Assembly: GCA_023382675.1 (NCBI GenBank)
Contig: JAHDWN010000022.1
Coordinates: 16,362 to 80,361, forward strand
Direction: 5' to 3'
Source: Anaerolineae bacterium
Lineage (GTDB): Bacteria > Chloroflexota > Anaerolineae > Aggregatilineales > Phototrophicaceae
DNA length: 64,000 bases
Numbering within the stretch: position 1 is the stretch's first letter; each line of letters begins with the position of its first letter. Both the position numbers and the translations under genes were made by a program. Below the pieces are notes generated by a model. It was not told where the DNA came from and did not search any database. It was given only the letters and a program-made list of their open reading frames with translations. This document shows positions 53,649-62,042 of the stretch, piece by piece.

Positions 53649-54049
53649 AAGCGTGCCTCCGTTCTTGGCTCAGGAATCGAAACAGGGAACGGCGTGTGCG
53701 AAACGATCTTACGACGATCTTCGGGCGCGCTATGTAATTGTCAGGAATAGGGAACGGTGGAGCGGATTAGCCCACGCGCAGCCTGCCCGTCAGCGAGCCA
53801 GAGTCGTTAAGCGATGTTCGCGTTACGGATCAGAGGAGCGCGCATGAGCGGCCTTTCGCAAAAAACCATCGATACTACGCGGCAAACACCCTGCGATGTC
53901 GGTGCGGCGCAGTCTTTAGAGGATACTGCTTTCAAAGACGATTTGTCAACCGACTCCTCAGTTTGCCAGATAAAAAGAGGCGACGCTCGCCAGCATCGCC
54001 CCTTTTTCACCACATCGCTCGCCCCCGGCGTTTAAGGAGGTTCGCGCGT
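53649..54049. other. Non-coding gap with a terminator
   Basis: 400 nt with no convincing gene. It includes the ABC-F upstream region and, at 53972-54007, a bidirectional terminator. A 73-codon plus-strand frame at 53814-54035 runs across that terminator and looks spurious. Confidence 0.6.
53972..54007. terminator. Bidirectional intrinsic terminator
   Basis: AAAAAGAGGCGA (53972-53983) pairs with TCGCCCCTTTTT (53996-54007) with one mismatch and a 12-nt loop, leaving a U run on either strand. It follows the small-protein gene at 54050 on the minus strand. Confidence 0.75.
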
Positions 54050-54253
54050 CTAGCATTCGCCCAGATCGTAGGCCCGTTTGTTATACGCCCGTGTGCGTTC
54101 CAGTTCCATCTGGGGCCGGCGCTGCCAGAGAGCGGTCGCCAGGTGAAGCAGCCCGCGCGTCGGCGTCACTTTCGCCAGTTGTTTGCTGAGACTGCGATGC
54201 AGTTCCTGCACTACTTCCAGTTCGATGATCGCGTATGGATTGCCCTGTGTCAT
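54050..54253 (-). CDS. Small protein of unknown function (67 residues)
   Basis: MTQGNPYAIIELEVVQELHR then SLSKQLAKVTPTRGLLHLAT, ending RAYNKRAYDLGEC. It reads as one mostly helical, mildly basic domain with no export signal or zinc motif. GGGAGGACAAG directly before the ATG at 54253 is a strong ribosome site, and a terminator follows 43 nt after the stop, so it has the signals of a genuine one-gene unit. No family recognised. Confidence 0.55.
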   Translation of the reverse strand: MTQGNPYAIIELEVVQELHRSLSKQLAKVTPTRGLLHLATALWQRRPQMELERTRAYNKRAYDLGEC

Positions 54254-54336
54254 CTTGTCCTCCCCCTGAGTCATCACCCGATACTATATATATATGCGCC
54301 AACCAGGGAGAATGTCACCAATTGAAGGTTAGGAAA

Positions 54337-54363
54337 GGGGGTTTGTTTTGCTACCCAACCCCC
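54337..54363 (-). terminator. Weak terminator after radA
   Basis: GGGGGTT (54337-54343) and AACCCCC (54357-54363) form a 7-bp stem. The tail on the minus strand is CTTTCCT, so efficiency is doubtful. It lies 18 nt past the radA stop. Confidence 0.45.
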
Positions 54364-54380
54364 TGGAGCAGGTCTGTAAG

Positions 54381-55766
54381 CTACGTTTTGGGCACGGCGG
54401 CAGCGAGCGCTTCGCCGATGTTGCGCGCTTCGATCAGCTTGAGATCGCGCGGCAGATCCAGCAGTTTGCGCCGCATCTTGGGGATAAGCGCGCGCGTGAA
54501 GCCGAGCTTACTCGCTTCGTACAGGCGTGCAGGCAGATGTGACACCGTGCGCAGTTCGCCGGTCAGACCGATCTCGCCAACCAGCGCCAGGTCGGGCGGG
54601 ATCGGCGTGTCGAAATAGCTGCTGGCAATTGCTGCTGCCATCGCCAGGTCGGACGCCGGTTCATCCACGCGCAGCCCGCCGATGACATTGACGAACAGAT
54701 CCTGCTCGAACAGCCGCAAGCCCATGCGCTTGTTCAGCACCGCGCTCACCAGCAGCAACCGGTTCATATCGACACCGTTGGGCGTACGCCTCGGATTGCT
54801 GAATGGCGTCGGGCTGGCGAGCGCCTGGACTTCGACCAGCAGCGGACGCGTGCCTTCCATGGTCACGGCAATAGCCGTGCCGGCTGCGTTCATTGAGCGC
54901 TCGGCCAGGAAGACCTCGGATGGATTTGGCACTTCGACCATGCCGCTGTTGACCATCTCGAACACGCCGACTTCATTCGTCGCACCGAAGCGATTTTTGA
55001 CACTGCGCAGCAGCCGGTAAACCTGGAACGGATCGCCTTCCAGGTAGAGCACCGTATCGACGATGTGCTCCAGCACGCGCGGCCCGGCAATCGCGCCCTC
55101 CTTGGTGACGTGGCCGATCAAGACGACGCTGACACCAGTTGTTTTGGCGAGCATCTGCAAGCGTGACGCGCACTCACGCACCTGCGAGACGCTGCCGGGC
55201 GACGATTCGCTCTCCTCGCTGTAAACCGTCTGGATCGAGTCGATCACTAGCAGTGCGGGGTCGATGCGGCTGACGTGATGCAGGATGTCGCTCAGGTTGG
55301 TTTCCGTTAGCAAAAACAGCTCGTCCGCGTGCAGGCCCATGCGGTCGGCGCGCATCTTGATCTGGTGCGTGCTTTCTTCGCCGCTGACGTAGAGCACGCG
55401 CCCGGCAGCCTGCGCCAGCCCTGCCGACGATTGCAGCAGGAGTGTCGATTTGCCGATGCCCGGATCGCCACCGATCAAGACGATGCTGCCCGGCACGATG
55501 CCGCCGCCCAGCACCCGGTTGAATTCCTCGCTCGGCGTCTGTAAGCGCGGAATGTGCTCGGCGCGCACGTCGCCCAGGCGCTGCGGCGTGGTGGTGGGCA
55601 GCGCTGTTCGCTGCGCCGCCATGCCTTTCGCGGCGGTTGGGCGCGCGACTTCGATTGTCTCCTCAACCATCGTATTAAATTCGTTGCAGTTGGGGCAGCG
55701 CCCGAAGTAACGCGGGGTTTGCTTGCCGCAGTTCTGGCACACGTAGCGCGTGCGGGTCTTCGCCAT
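54381..55766 (-). CDS. radA: DNA repair protein RadA/Sms
   Basis: A 461-residue DnaB/RecA-like ATPase. The zinc finger has C10, C13, C24 and C27 (VCQNCGKQTPRYFGRCPNC). Walker A is LIGGDPGIGKSTLLLQS. The RadA-specific KNRFG motif appears (SVKNRFGATNEVGVFEM), and the C-terminal Lon-protease-like domain follows (DLALVGEIGLTGELRTVSHL). RadA drives branch migration during homologous recombination. Length is normal for the family. Confidence 0.96.
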   Translation of the reverse strand: MAKTRTRYVCQNCGKQTPRYFGRCPNCNEFNTMVEETIEVARPTAAKGMAAQRTALPTTTPQRLGDVRAEHIPRLQTPSEEFNRVLGGGIVPGSIVLIGGDPGIGKSTLLLQSSAGLAQAAGRVLYVSGEESTHQIKMRADRMGLHADELFLLTETNLSDILHHVSRIDPALLVIDSIQTVYSEESESSPGSVSQVRECASRLQMLAKTTGVSVVLIGHVTKEGAIAGPRVLEHIVDTVLYLEGDPFQVYRLLRSVKNRFGATNEVGVFEMVNSGMVEVPNPSEVFLAERSMNAAGTAIAVTMEGTRPLLVEVQALASPTPFSNPRRTPNGVDMNRLLLVSAVLNKRMGLRLFEQDLFVNVIGGLRVDEPASDLAMAAAIASSYFDTPIPPDLALVGEIGLTGELRTVSHLPARLYEASKLGFTRALIPKMRRKLLDLPRDLKLIEARNIGEALAAAVPKT

Positions 55767-55847
55767 CGTTTCACCCAGGATTAGAACGGATGTTTGATAG
55801 GCGGATTATACACTAAACTTGTTCACCAGGAATAGGCGGGTGAATGA

Positions 55848-56402
55848 TCAGGCGTTCGGCGGTTGTTGCGCAGCGAGACTTGCCCGCGCTCGCTGCGGCC
55901 AATTCGCAGCATCCGCATCGATCTCCAGGGCAAAGGAGAGCAGTCGCTTGCCGATCAGCGCGTCTGTATCAAGAGGATCATGTTCGTAGAGAGAGAGCAG
56001 CTTGTTTGCGTGGCGCAGGTCGCCGAGCGCGGCCAGCAGCGCCGCCCCGACGGCGATACGCAGTTCTGCGTTCGTCTTTTCTTCCGCAATCGCCAGGAAT
56101 TCGGCGGTCGTCTCCCACCCCGGGATCGCATCCATCTCGGTGCGCAGCGCCTGCTCGAAGGTGAGATGCCAACGGGCAAGCACAGCCTCGCTTTCGGCGA
56201 CCGCGTCCGCGATGGCGGCGCGCACCGCAGCTTGCAGCGGCATCTCCGGCGCGCGAGTAGAGATGTTTTGTGCCAGCATCTCGGTATCAGTGTCAGGGAG
56301 GTGGATGTCGCGCGCGGCCAGGGGGCGCTTGAACTGCCGCAGAAGCACCTTTAGCAGATCATCCAGCCGCGCGTTCGCCAGCGATTCGTGTTCGGGGCGC
56401 AT
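55848..56402 (-). CDS. Predicted helical protein of unknown function
   Basis: A 184-residue, Ala/Leu/Glu-rich protein without export signal (MRPEHESLANARLDDLLKVL; RAAIADAVAESEAVLARWHL; RIAVGAALLAALGDLRHANK). Helices seem to dominate. Its ATG lies 5 nt after the stop of paralog C, so the two genes are almost certainly in one operon. Function is not recognised; the link to the paralog family is the main lead. Confidence 0.6.
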   Translation of the reverse strand: MRPEHESLANARLDDLLKVLLRQFKRPLAARDIHLPDTDTEMLAQNISTRAPEMPLQAAVRAAIADAVAESEAVLARWHLTFEQALRTEMDAIPGWETTAEFLAIAEEKTNAELRIAVGAALLAALGDLRHANKLLSLYEHDPLDTDALIGKRLLSFALEIDADAANWPQRARASLAAQQPPNA

Positions 56403-56407
56403 TGGAG

Positions 56408-56857
56408 CTAATGCTGTGCGGCCTGAAAGTCGGAATCGTCGTTCAAGAGTTCCAGTTGTTCACGCTTCTTCTCGATAGCGACACGCGCGTCGTCCAGAGT
56501 CGAGACGTACACCACATCCTGCGCGAGCTCTGGATACACGCGGTTGAAGGTCATCACACAGGCTTTCCAATAGGCTGTCGCGCCAACGTAGACGTTCAGG
56601 CCTTCACGGGCGAATGGCGGCATATTCGCTGTGAACTGCCGCAGATGCAGCATCGGATTTTTGAATATGTTTGAACCGTGCCTTAGTTCGTAAATGATAT
56701 GAACGGCAGATGCCACTTCCTGCATGTTGCTATAAGCCTGCTGACTCACAATATAGAAATCTTGCCAGGTCCAATTGCCGTTGAAAGTAAAAACGAGAGT
56801 GTCCTTTGCGGCTTGATCCCAACGCAGCGCTATGGTCATAGCAACACCAAGAGTCAT
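56408..56857 (-). CDS. Small protein of a three-copy family (paralog C)
   Basis: A 149-residue soluble protein. It shows the family blocks: MTIALRWDQAAKDTLVFTFN, GNWTWQDFYIVSQQ, VHIIYELRHGS, ANMPPFAREGLNVYVGATA and STLDDARVAIEKKREQLEL. The ATG at 56857 has AAAGGT about 8 nt upstream. A later in-frame ATG at 56839 (start of MTIALRW) aligns better with the starts of paralogs A and B but lacks a ribosome site. The gene at 55848 follows after 5 nt. Confidence 0.72.
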   Translation of the reverse strand: MTLGVAMTIALRWDQAAKDTLVFTFNGNWTWQDFYIVSQQAYSNMQEVASAVHIIYELRHGSNIFKNPMLHLRQFTANMPPFAREGLNVYVGATAYWKACVMTFNRVYPELAQDVVYVSTLDDARVAIEKKREQLELLNDDSDFQAAQH

Positions 56858-57246
56858 AAACAACACCTTTCGTAGTATAACGTAAGGCTAACTGGCAAAG
56901 CTATAAGAGTTTTCGACCAAGGCGTGACAATCGCTCTTTCTCTCTCAAAAGAGGCTGCCAGACGTGGAGCTTGCCAGGGCAGCAGGGATGCTTGATTCTA
57001 ATGCGTTCATCGCCTGTTCAGCCATGCCACCTGCGAATAGTAAATGCGGCATCAAGAGCATACGCACATCACGTCACCACTCATTGAGACCCCACCTCTT
57101 GATCTCGCAGTTGAATTACGCCTGACCTCACGTTATTATAACAATTTGCTAACTTTCTTAAAGTTTGTTAACGTTCGAAGTGATGCGCCTTAAACGATCT
57201 GAATTAGACTACGGCGTATCCACCGTTTTTCAGGAGGACTATTAGG
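56858..57246. other. Divergent control region upstream of the ABC importer
   Basis: A 389-nt gap between paralog C and the importer operon. It becomes A+T-rich toward the importer and contains the promoter/operator candidates at 57111-57165. No gene or RNA is recognised. Confidence 0.5.
57111..57165 (+). promoter_or_regulatory. Candidate promoter and operator of the ABC importer
   Basis: TTGAAT at 57111-57116 lies upstream of TTATTATAAC (57133-57142); the spacer for TATAAC is 20 nt, longer than ideal. Just after the expected start, AACTTT (57151-57156), CTT, AAAGTT (57160-57165) forms a perfect 6-bp inverted repeat, the size and place of a repressor site. Confidence 0.35.
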
Positions 57247-58677
57247 ATGAATCATCGCAAGAGTCTGTTTTTTACCCTCTTTGTCCTGGTCTTCGCGCTT
57301 GCTGTAGTGCCCGCTTTCGCGCAAGCACCAACGGACGTCAAAGTATGGGTTGCGTTCACGGACTATCGGCTCGACTGGGCACAACAGAAGGCCGCGATCT
57401 TCAATGAGATGTTCCCGCAGTACAACGTGACCGTCGATGGTTACGCCAACTACGAAGAACTGTTCTCGGCGACCGCGCTTGCTGCTGAACAGAATGCGCT
57501 GCCCGCCGTCGTCCAATACTTTGAAGTTGCGACTCAGGACGCGCGTGACAGCGGCTACTTCAAGAGCATCGCCAGCGCCCTGGGTGGCCGCACTGAGGTC
57601 AACGGCGTCCCGGTCGATCTCGAAGACTTCATCGGCCCGGTTTCCGCTTACTACACGCTCGATGGTGAATTCACCTCGATGCCCTGGAACACCTCGTCAG
57701 CGATCATGTTCTCGAACATGAACATTCTCAACGCGGCCGGCGTCGATACACCGCCCGCTACCTGGGCTGATGTTGATGCTGCCTGTGAAGCAGTCATGGC
57801 TCTCGACAACGCGCCCGAATTCTGCTTCACCTGGCCGAATCATGGCTGGTTCTTCGAGCAGTGGGTTGCGCAGCAGAACGCACCGCTGGCGAACAACGAC
57901 AATGGCCGCAGCGACCGCGCGACCGAGGTTATGCTCGACAGCGACGCCAGCATCGCCGTTGCAGCGTGGCTCAAGGACATGATGGACAAGGGCTACCTGT
58001 ATTACAGCGGCGCGCAGGGTGGTGACTCCTGGGCGACGGTGGATCAGGCCTTCCAGACGCAGCAGGTCGCTATGGCCGCCTACAGCAGCAGCGATACCGC
58101 CGTCTACACCCAGACCGGCGTCGACAACGGCTTCGATGTGGTCGCCTCGTTCCTGCCCTACAACCAGGAAACCGGCTGGACCGGCAACCTGATTGGCGGC
58201 GCGAGCCTGTGGCTGGTCGAAGGCCTGCCGACAGAGGTGGAAGATGGCGCGCTGACCTTCCTGCTCTGGTTCTCGAACACCAACAACGCCGCCGAGTGGC
58301 ATCAGGTGACTGGCTACATCGCTATTCGCCAGAGTTCGAACGACATGCTCTCGACCGCTGATTGGTACGCCACGATGGAACCGACGGCCAGCCAGGTCTG
58401 GAAAGATAATGCGCTGGTTCAGGCGACCCAGGGTACACCCTGGTTCGACGCCAACCCGAACTTCATTGTAGCGGCTAACCAGCTTGCGGAAAGCCAGATT
58501 ACGGTCGCGACCAGCGGTGCGCTGCTCGGTGCCTTCCCCAGCATCCGCAATGTCATCACCCAGGCACTCGACACGGTGCTGTTGGCCGATGCCGATCCAG
58601 TGGAGACGATGGCGGCCGCTTCGACAGAGGCCAATCAAATCCTCGAAGAGTACAATCTGCTCAACGCGCCCGAATAA
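57247..58677 (+). CDS. ABC importer substrate-binding protein (UgpB-like)
   Basis: A 476-residue exported binding protein. Signal peptide LFFTLFVLVFALAVVPAFA|QA, cleaved after residue 25; there is no lipobox Cys. The mature part follows the UgpB pattern: NYEELFSATALAAEQNALPA, VVQYFEVATQDARDSGYFKS, then FTSMPWNTSSAIMFSNMNIL, recalling the E. coli segments for glycerol-3-phosphate binding. Affinity for sn-glycerol-3-phosphate or a related polyol is inferred; a sugar is possible. It precedes two permease genes in one operon, and a hairpin lies in the 79-nt gap. CAGGAGG is 9 nt before the ATG. Confidence 0.82.
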   Translation: MNHRKSLFFTLFVLVFALAVVPAFAQAPTDVKVWVAFTDYRLDWAQQKAAIFNEMFPQYNVTVDGYANYEELFSATALAAEQNALPAVVQYFEVATQDARDSGYFKSIASALGGRTEVNGVPVDLEDFIGPVSAYYTLDGEFTSMPWNTSSAIMFSNMNILNAAGVDTPPATWADVDAACEAVMALDNAPEFCFTWPNHGWFFEQWVAQQNAPLANNDNGRSDRATEVMLDSDASIAVAAWLKDMMDKGYLYYSGAQGGDSWATVDQAFQTQQVAMAAYSSSDTAVYTQTGVDNGFDVVASFLPYNQETGWTGNLIGGASLWLVEGLPTEVEDGALTFLLWFSNTNNAAEWHQVTGYIAIRQSSNDMLSTADWYATMEPTASQVWKDNALVQATQGTPWFDANPNFIVAANQLAESQITVATSGALLGAFPSIRNVITQALDTVLLADADPVETMAAASTEANQILEEYNLLNAPE

Positions 58678-58702
58678 CGGCTTCTGAAGCGAAACGTGAA
58701 CA

Positions 58703-58729
58703 GGGGATACGGCCACAGGCCGTGTCCCC
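58703..58729 (+). other. Intercistronic hairpin between binding protein and permease
   Basis: GGGGATACGGCC (58703-58714) pairs with GGCCGTGTCCCC (58718-58729): 12 pairs, one G-U wobble, 3-nt loop. There is no U tract, so it is more likely to protect the upstream message or attenuate expression than to end transcription. Confidence 0.65.
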
Positions 58730-58756
58730 ACTTCTGAATACCATCGGAATACTTGT

Positions 58757-59953
58757 ATGGACTCTTTTGTACCTTTCTTGATCAGCATCATCACCGGCGC
58801 GATTGGTTGTGCCGTGCTTGCCTATGCTTTTGTGAAGGCCGGGCGCAGCGCACTCCTCGGCGGTGTAATCGGCGCGCTGGCTGGCGCGGCAGCCCCCTTG
58901 ATCTTCATGCTGCCGCTCAACTACTGCACTTTCGAGACCGAGCGCACCGGCCTGGACGTGGCTTTCGGCATCCTGCTCATCGCCATCGCCCTCGTTGCTG
59001 TAATCCTGCCGCTGCGGTGGATCAGCCTGCGTATTCTCGGCCATCAAACCGTGATCGCGCGGCAGGTGACACCCGGCGCCTTCAAAGGCCGATGGACACC
59101 CTGGCTGCTGCTCGCGCCAACGCTCGTCATTCTCATCCTGTTCCTTTATTATCCATCACTGGATACCTTCCGTCTCTCGACGCTGCTCGCGCGCCTCGGT
59201 GCGCGCCGTTCCGTTTTCGTGTGTGTGGATAACTTCACGCGCCTGGCGCAGGATGCGAGTTATCTCAACGTCATCGGTATCACATTCTTCATCTCAATCG
59301 CGATTGTCGTCATCGGTCTGGTGCTTTCGCTGGCGATTGCTAATCTCGCCTACCTGCCGATCAAAGGCGCGGCTATCTACCGCACGCTGCTCATCTGGCC
59401 GTATGCAATTTCGCCTGCCGTCGCCGGCATCATCTTCTTGCTGCTCTTCAACCCGACCGGCGGTTTAATTAATTACGCCCTCGATAATCTATTCGGCGTC
59501 AAGATCGGCTGGCTCAATGACCCGACGGCTGCGCCCTGGGCGGTCATCATCGCCAGCATCTGGAAGTCGATGGGCTACAACATTCTCTTCTATATTGCCG
59601 GTCTACAAAATGTCCCCAAAGATCTGATCGAGGCCGCAGCCATCGACGGCGCGAATGCCTGGCAGCGCTTCCGGCGCATCGTCATCCCGCTGTTGTCGCC
59701 GATCACTTTCTTCTTGATCATCACGAATATGACGTACGCCTTTTTTGACACCTTCGCTACCATCGACTACCTTACCGGCGGTGGTCCGGTCAACGCGACG
59801 ACGACGATGATGTACAACATCTACGAGGTGGGCATCGTCAATAACGATCTTGGCAAGGGCGCTGCGCAGTCGATTCTACTTTTTGTCATGGTCATCGGTC
59901 TGACGGTGCTGCAATTCCGCACGACCGGCGAGCGAGTCACTTACGGAGCATAA
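58757..59953 (+). CDS. ABC importer permease (UgpA/MalF-like)
   Basis: A 398-residue permease. The core (about residues 110-398) has the six helices of MalF/UgpA proteins and the EAA loop EAAAIDGANAWQRFRRIVIP. It carries an unusual N-terminal extension of about 95 residues with two to three added membrane helices (FLISIITGAIGCAVLAYAF; AGAAAPLIFMLPLNYCTF) before the usual start (TPWLLLAPTLVILILFLY). The second gene of the operon; 4 nt separates its stop from the next gene. Confidence 0.87.
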   Translation: MDSFVPFLISIITGAIGCAVLAYAFVKAGRSALLGGVIGALAGAAAPLIFMLPLNYCTFETERTGLDVAFGILLIAIALVAVILPLRWISLRILGHQTVIARQVTPGAFKGRWTPWLLLAPTLVILILFLYYPSLDTFRLSTLLARLGARRSVFVCVDNFTRLAQDASYLNVIGITFFISIAIVVIGLVLSLAIANLAYLPIKGAAIYRTLLIWPYAISPAVAGIIFLLLFNPTGGLINYALDNLFGVKIGWLNDPTAAPWAVIIASIWKSMGYNILFYIAGLQNVPKDLIEAAAIDGANAWQRFRRIVIPLLSPITFFLIITNMTYAFFDTFATIDYLTGGGPVNATTTMMYNIYEVGIVNNDLGKGAAQSILLFVMVIGLTVLQFRTTGERVTYGA

Positions 59954-59957
59954 CACC

Positions 59958-60845
59958 ATGGCAAGCGAAACTCAGACGGTCGCTCAAAGTCAAGCCGCAG
60001 CCCTGGGCGAAGTACGCGAAACCGGGCTGCGCGCGCTGATCCCGAAGCGCGCCTACGCTCATGTGCTGCTCTGGCTGGCCTGCCTGATCATCGGTTTCCC
60101 ACTCTTCTACGCGATCCTGGTCAGCACACAGACGAATTCGAACGTTTACGCCTACCAGTTCTATCCCGGTACCAATTTCGCCGATAACTGGGCGAAAGTC
60201 ATGATCGAGCGCGGCATCTGGCGCTACATGGTCAACAGCGTCTTCATCGCTATCGCCGTGACCTTCGGCAAAACGCTGCTCTCGCTGCTGGCCGGCATGG
60301 CCTTTGTCTATTTCCGCTTCCCTGGCAAATGGATCGTCTTTGGTTTCGTGCTGATCACCCTCATGATGCCGACTGAGATCCTGATCATTGCTCTGTTCCG
60401 CTTCGTCAACGATCTCAACTGGGGTAACACCTACTTTGCGTTGATCGTGCCCTTCCTTGCCAGCGCAACCGGATCGTTTCTCTTTCGCCAGCATTTCGCC
60501 AATATCCCGGCGGAACTCTCCGAATCAGCCCAGCTTGACGGCGCGACGCCGCTTCAGTTCCTGTTCCGCGTTCTGGTGCCGATGAGCTGGAACACCATTG
60601 GCGCGCTGGCCGTCATCCAGTTCGTCTACGTCTGGAACATGTACCTCTGGCCTGCCCTGGTCATCCAGGGGCAGGATCGCCAGGTGGTGCAGGTCGGTTT
60701 GCGCACGTTGATCGGCGGTGATGCGTCGCTCAGCTTCGGCCCGCTGATGCTTGGCGCGGTTGCGGCCAGCATCCCGCCGCTGATTGTCTTCATTCTGCTG
60801 CAAAAGCAGTTCATGAGCGGGTTCGCTCTCTCGCGCGATAAATAG
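59958..60845 (+). CDS. ABC importer permease (UgpE/MalG-like)
   Basis: A 295-residue permease with six membrane helices. It ends with the MalG-type LIVFILLQKQFMSGFALSRD. The EAA-type loop is ELSESAQLDGATPLQFLFRV. It follows the UgpA-like gene by 4 nt. No ATPase (UgpC/MsmX) gene follows: the next gene, cdsA, converges. A shared ATPase must be encoded elsewhere. Confidence 0.9.
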   Translation: MASETQTVAQSQAAALGEVRETGLRALIPKRAYAHVLLWLACLIIGFPLFYAILVSTQTNSNVYAYQFYPGTNFADNWAKVMIERGIWRYMVNSVFIAIAVTFGKTLLSLLAGMAFVYFRFPGKWIVFGFVLITLMMPTEILIIALFRFVNDLNWGNTYFALIVPFLASATGSFLFRQHFANIPAELSESAQLDGATPLQFLFRVLVPMSWNTIGALAVIQFVYVWNMYLWPALVIQGQDRQVVQVGLRTLIGGDASLSFGPLMLGAVAASIPPLIVFILLQKQFMSGFALSRDK

Positions 60846-60973
60846 CGCCTGCCCGATCCGGGCTGGTGACAGGTTTACGCTCTTTCGGTCGGGATAAATT
60901 GGCGAGGCATAGAGTGAGGGGCTAGCTGACTTGCGAAACGTCAGTGCCTCAGATCACTGGTGCTGCATTCGCG

Positions 60974-61834
60974 TTAGACGATGCCCAACAGTCGAAAACA
61001 GAAATAGCAGAAACAGGCGACGAGGATCATTGAGTCGGTTCGGTCAAGGACTCCGCCGTGACCGGGAAACAGATTGAGATGGCTGAGATGAGAGTCTTTA
61101 ACGTTGAATGCGCGCTTGAGCGCCGATTCGACCAGGTCGCCCAGAATGGCCGCCACCGGGCCAATCAGGACAATGATCGCGGTTCCGATCTCAAGCTGAC
61201 CGTTCAGCGTCAGTAACAACGCGCCCAGACCCGCGCCGCCCAGGTAGCCTGCGAGTGCGCCTTCGACCGTCTTTTTGGGTGAGATCCGCGGCGCAAGTTT
61301 GGTTTTGCCCCAGAGCCGCCCGCCGAAATAGGCAAATATATCCGTGCCCCAGGTCAACACCAACACCAGCAGCAGCCACAGCAAACCATCTGGCGCATTG
61401 CGGATGAGTACCAGCAGCGCCGTGGGCAGGCCGATGTAAGCGGGGGCGGCTATCGTCATTAGTCCTTCGATCAATGCTGTGTGCTGTGTCATGCGCCGCG
61501 CAAAAGCCCACAGGATCGTCAGAACAAACGTCAAAATGAACAACGGTATGACCAGGTACACGCCGTTCTGGCTGGCCGCGGTGATGACTGCGACCACACT
61601 GGCTGCCGAAAGCAACGGGCTGACGTGAATATTGCGGTGCTGCCCCAGGTTAGCAAATTCGAGCGCGGCGATCACAGATAGGCCGACCGCAAGGGAAAAG
61701 AACCACCAGTCACCGAGTGCCACGAGCAGCAGCACAACCGGCCCCAGCACCAACGCTGTCAAGACGCGCTGCTGGAGATTGGTGAGTGTGACAGCCTGTG
61801 TGCGTTGATTACGCGATTTCGGTGCGCTGGTCAT
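60974..61834 (-). CDS. cdsA: Phosphatidate cytidylyltransferase
   Basis: A 286-residue membrane enzyme that makes CDP-diacylglycerol from phosphatidate and CTP. The signature KRAFNVKDSHLSHL...FPGHGGVLDRTDS is present near the C-terminus (residues about 236-268). Eight or so membrane helices precede it. Typical upstream partners uppS and frr are not adjacent. The gene converges with the ABC importer operon. Confidence 0.95.
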   Translation of the reverse strand: MTSAPKSRNQRTQAVTLTNLQQRVLTALVLGPVVLLLVALGDWWFFSLAVGLSVIAALEFANLGQHRNIHVSPLLSAASVVAVITAASQNGVYLVIPLFILTFVLTILWAFARRMTQHTALIEGLMTIAAPAYIGLPTALLVLIRNAPDGLLWLLLVLVLTWGTDIFAYFGGRLWGKTKLAPRISPKKTVEGALAGYLGGAGLGALLLTLNGQLEIGTAIIVLIGPVAAILGDLVESALKRAFNVKDSHLSHLNLFPGHGGVLDRTDSMILVACFCYFCFRLLGIV

Positions 61835-61980
61835 GGTGTTGGCTTGCTAAATCGGTGTCAGAAGATCGATAACTTTGCGTTCAAACAGATTCTAACCCAA
61901 GTTGACAGGCAACGTAAGGTTAAAGCGCTCCAGCCTTTAGCTCAAGAGAAGATTAAGGCTTGTTCGATCTGGTTCTTCTA

Positions 61981-62020
61981 TAAACAAAAACGAGCAAGAG
62001 TTTACCTCTCTTGCTCGTTT
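61981..62020 (-). terminator. Intrinsic terminator after the 260-residue gene
   Basis: AAACGAGCAAGAG (61988-62000) and CTCTTGCTCGTTT (62008-62020) form 13 perfect pairs with a 7-nt loop, followed on the minus strand by TTTGTTTA. The stop of the 62043 gene is 23 nt upstream in transcript order. Confidence 0.88.
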
Positions 62021-62042
62021 GAACACGCAACCGCGAAAAGTG

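Noticed and set aside
53814-54035. 73-codon plus-strand frame in the ABC-F/radA gap
   Set aside because: An AGAGGAG lies before an internal ATG at 53844, but the frame runs across the bidirectional terminator at 53972-54007 and shows no protein character.
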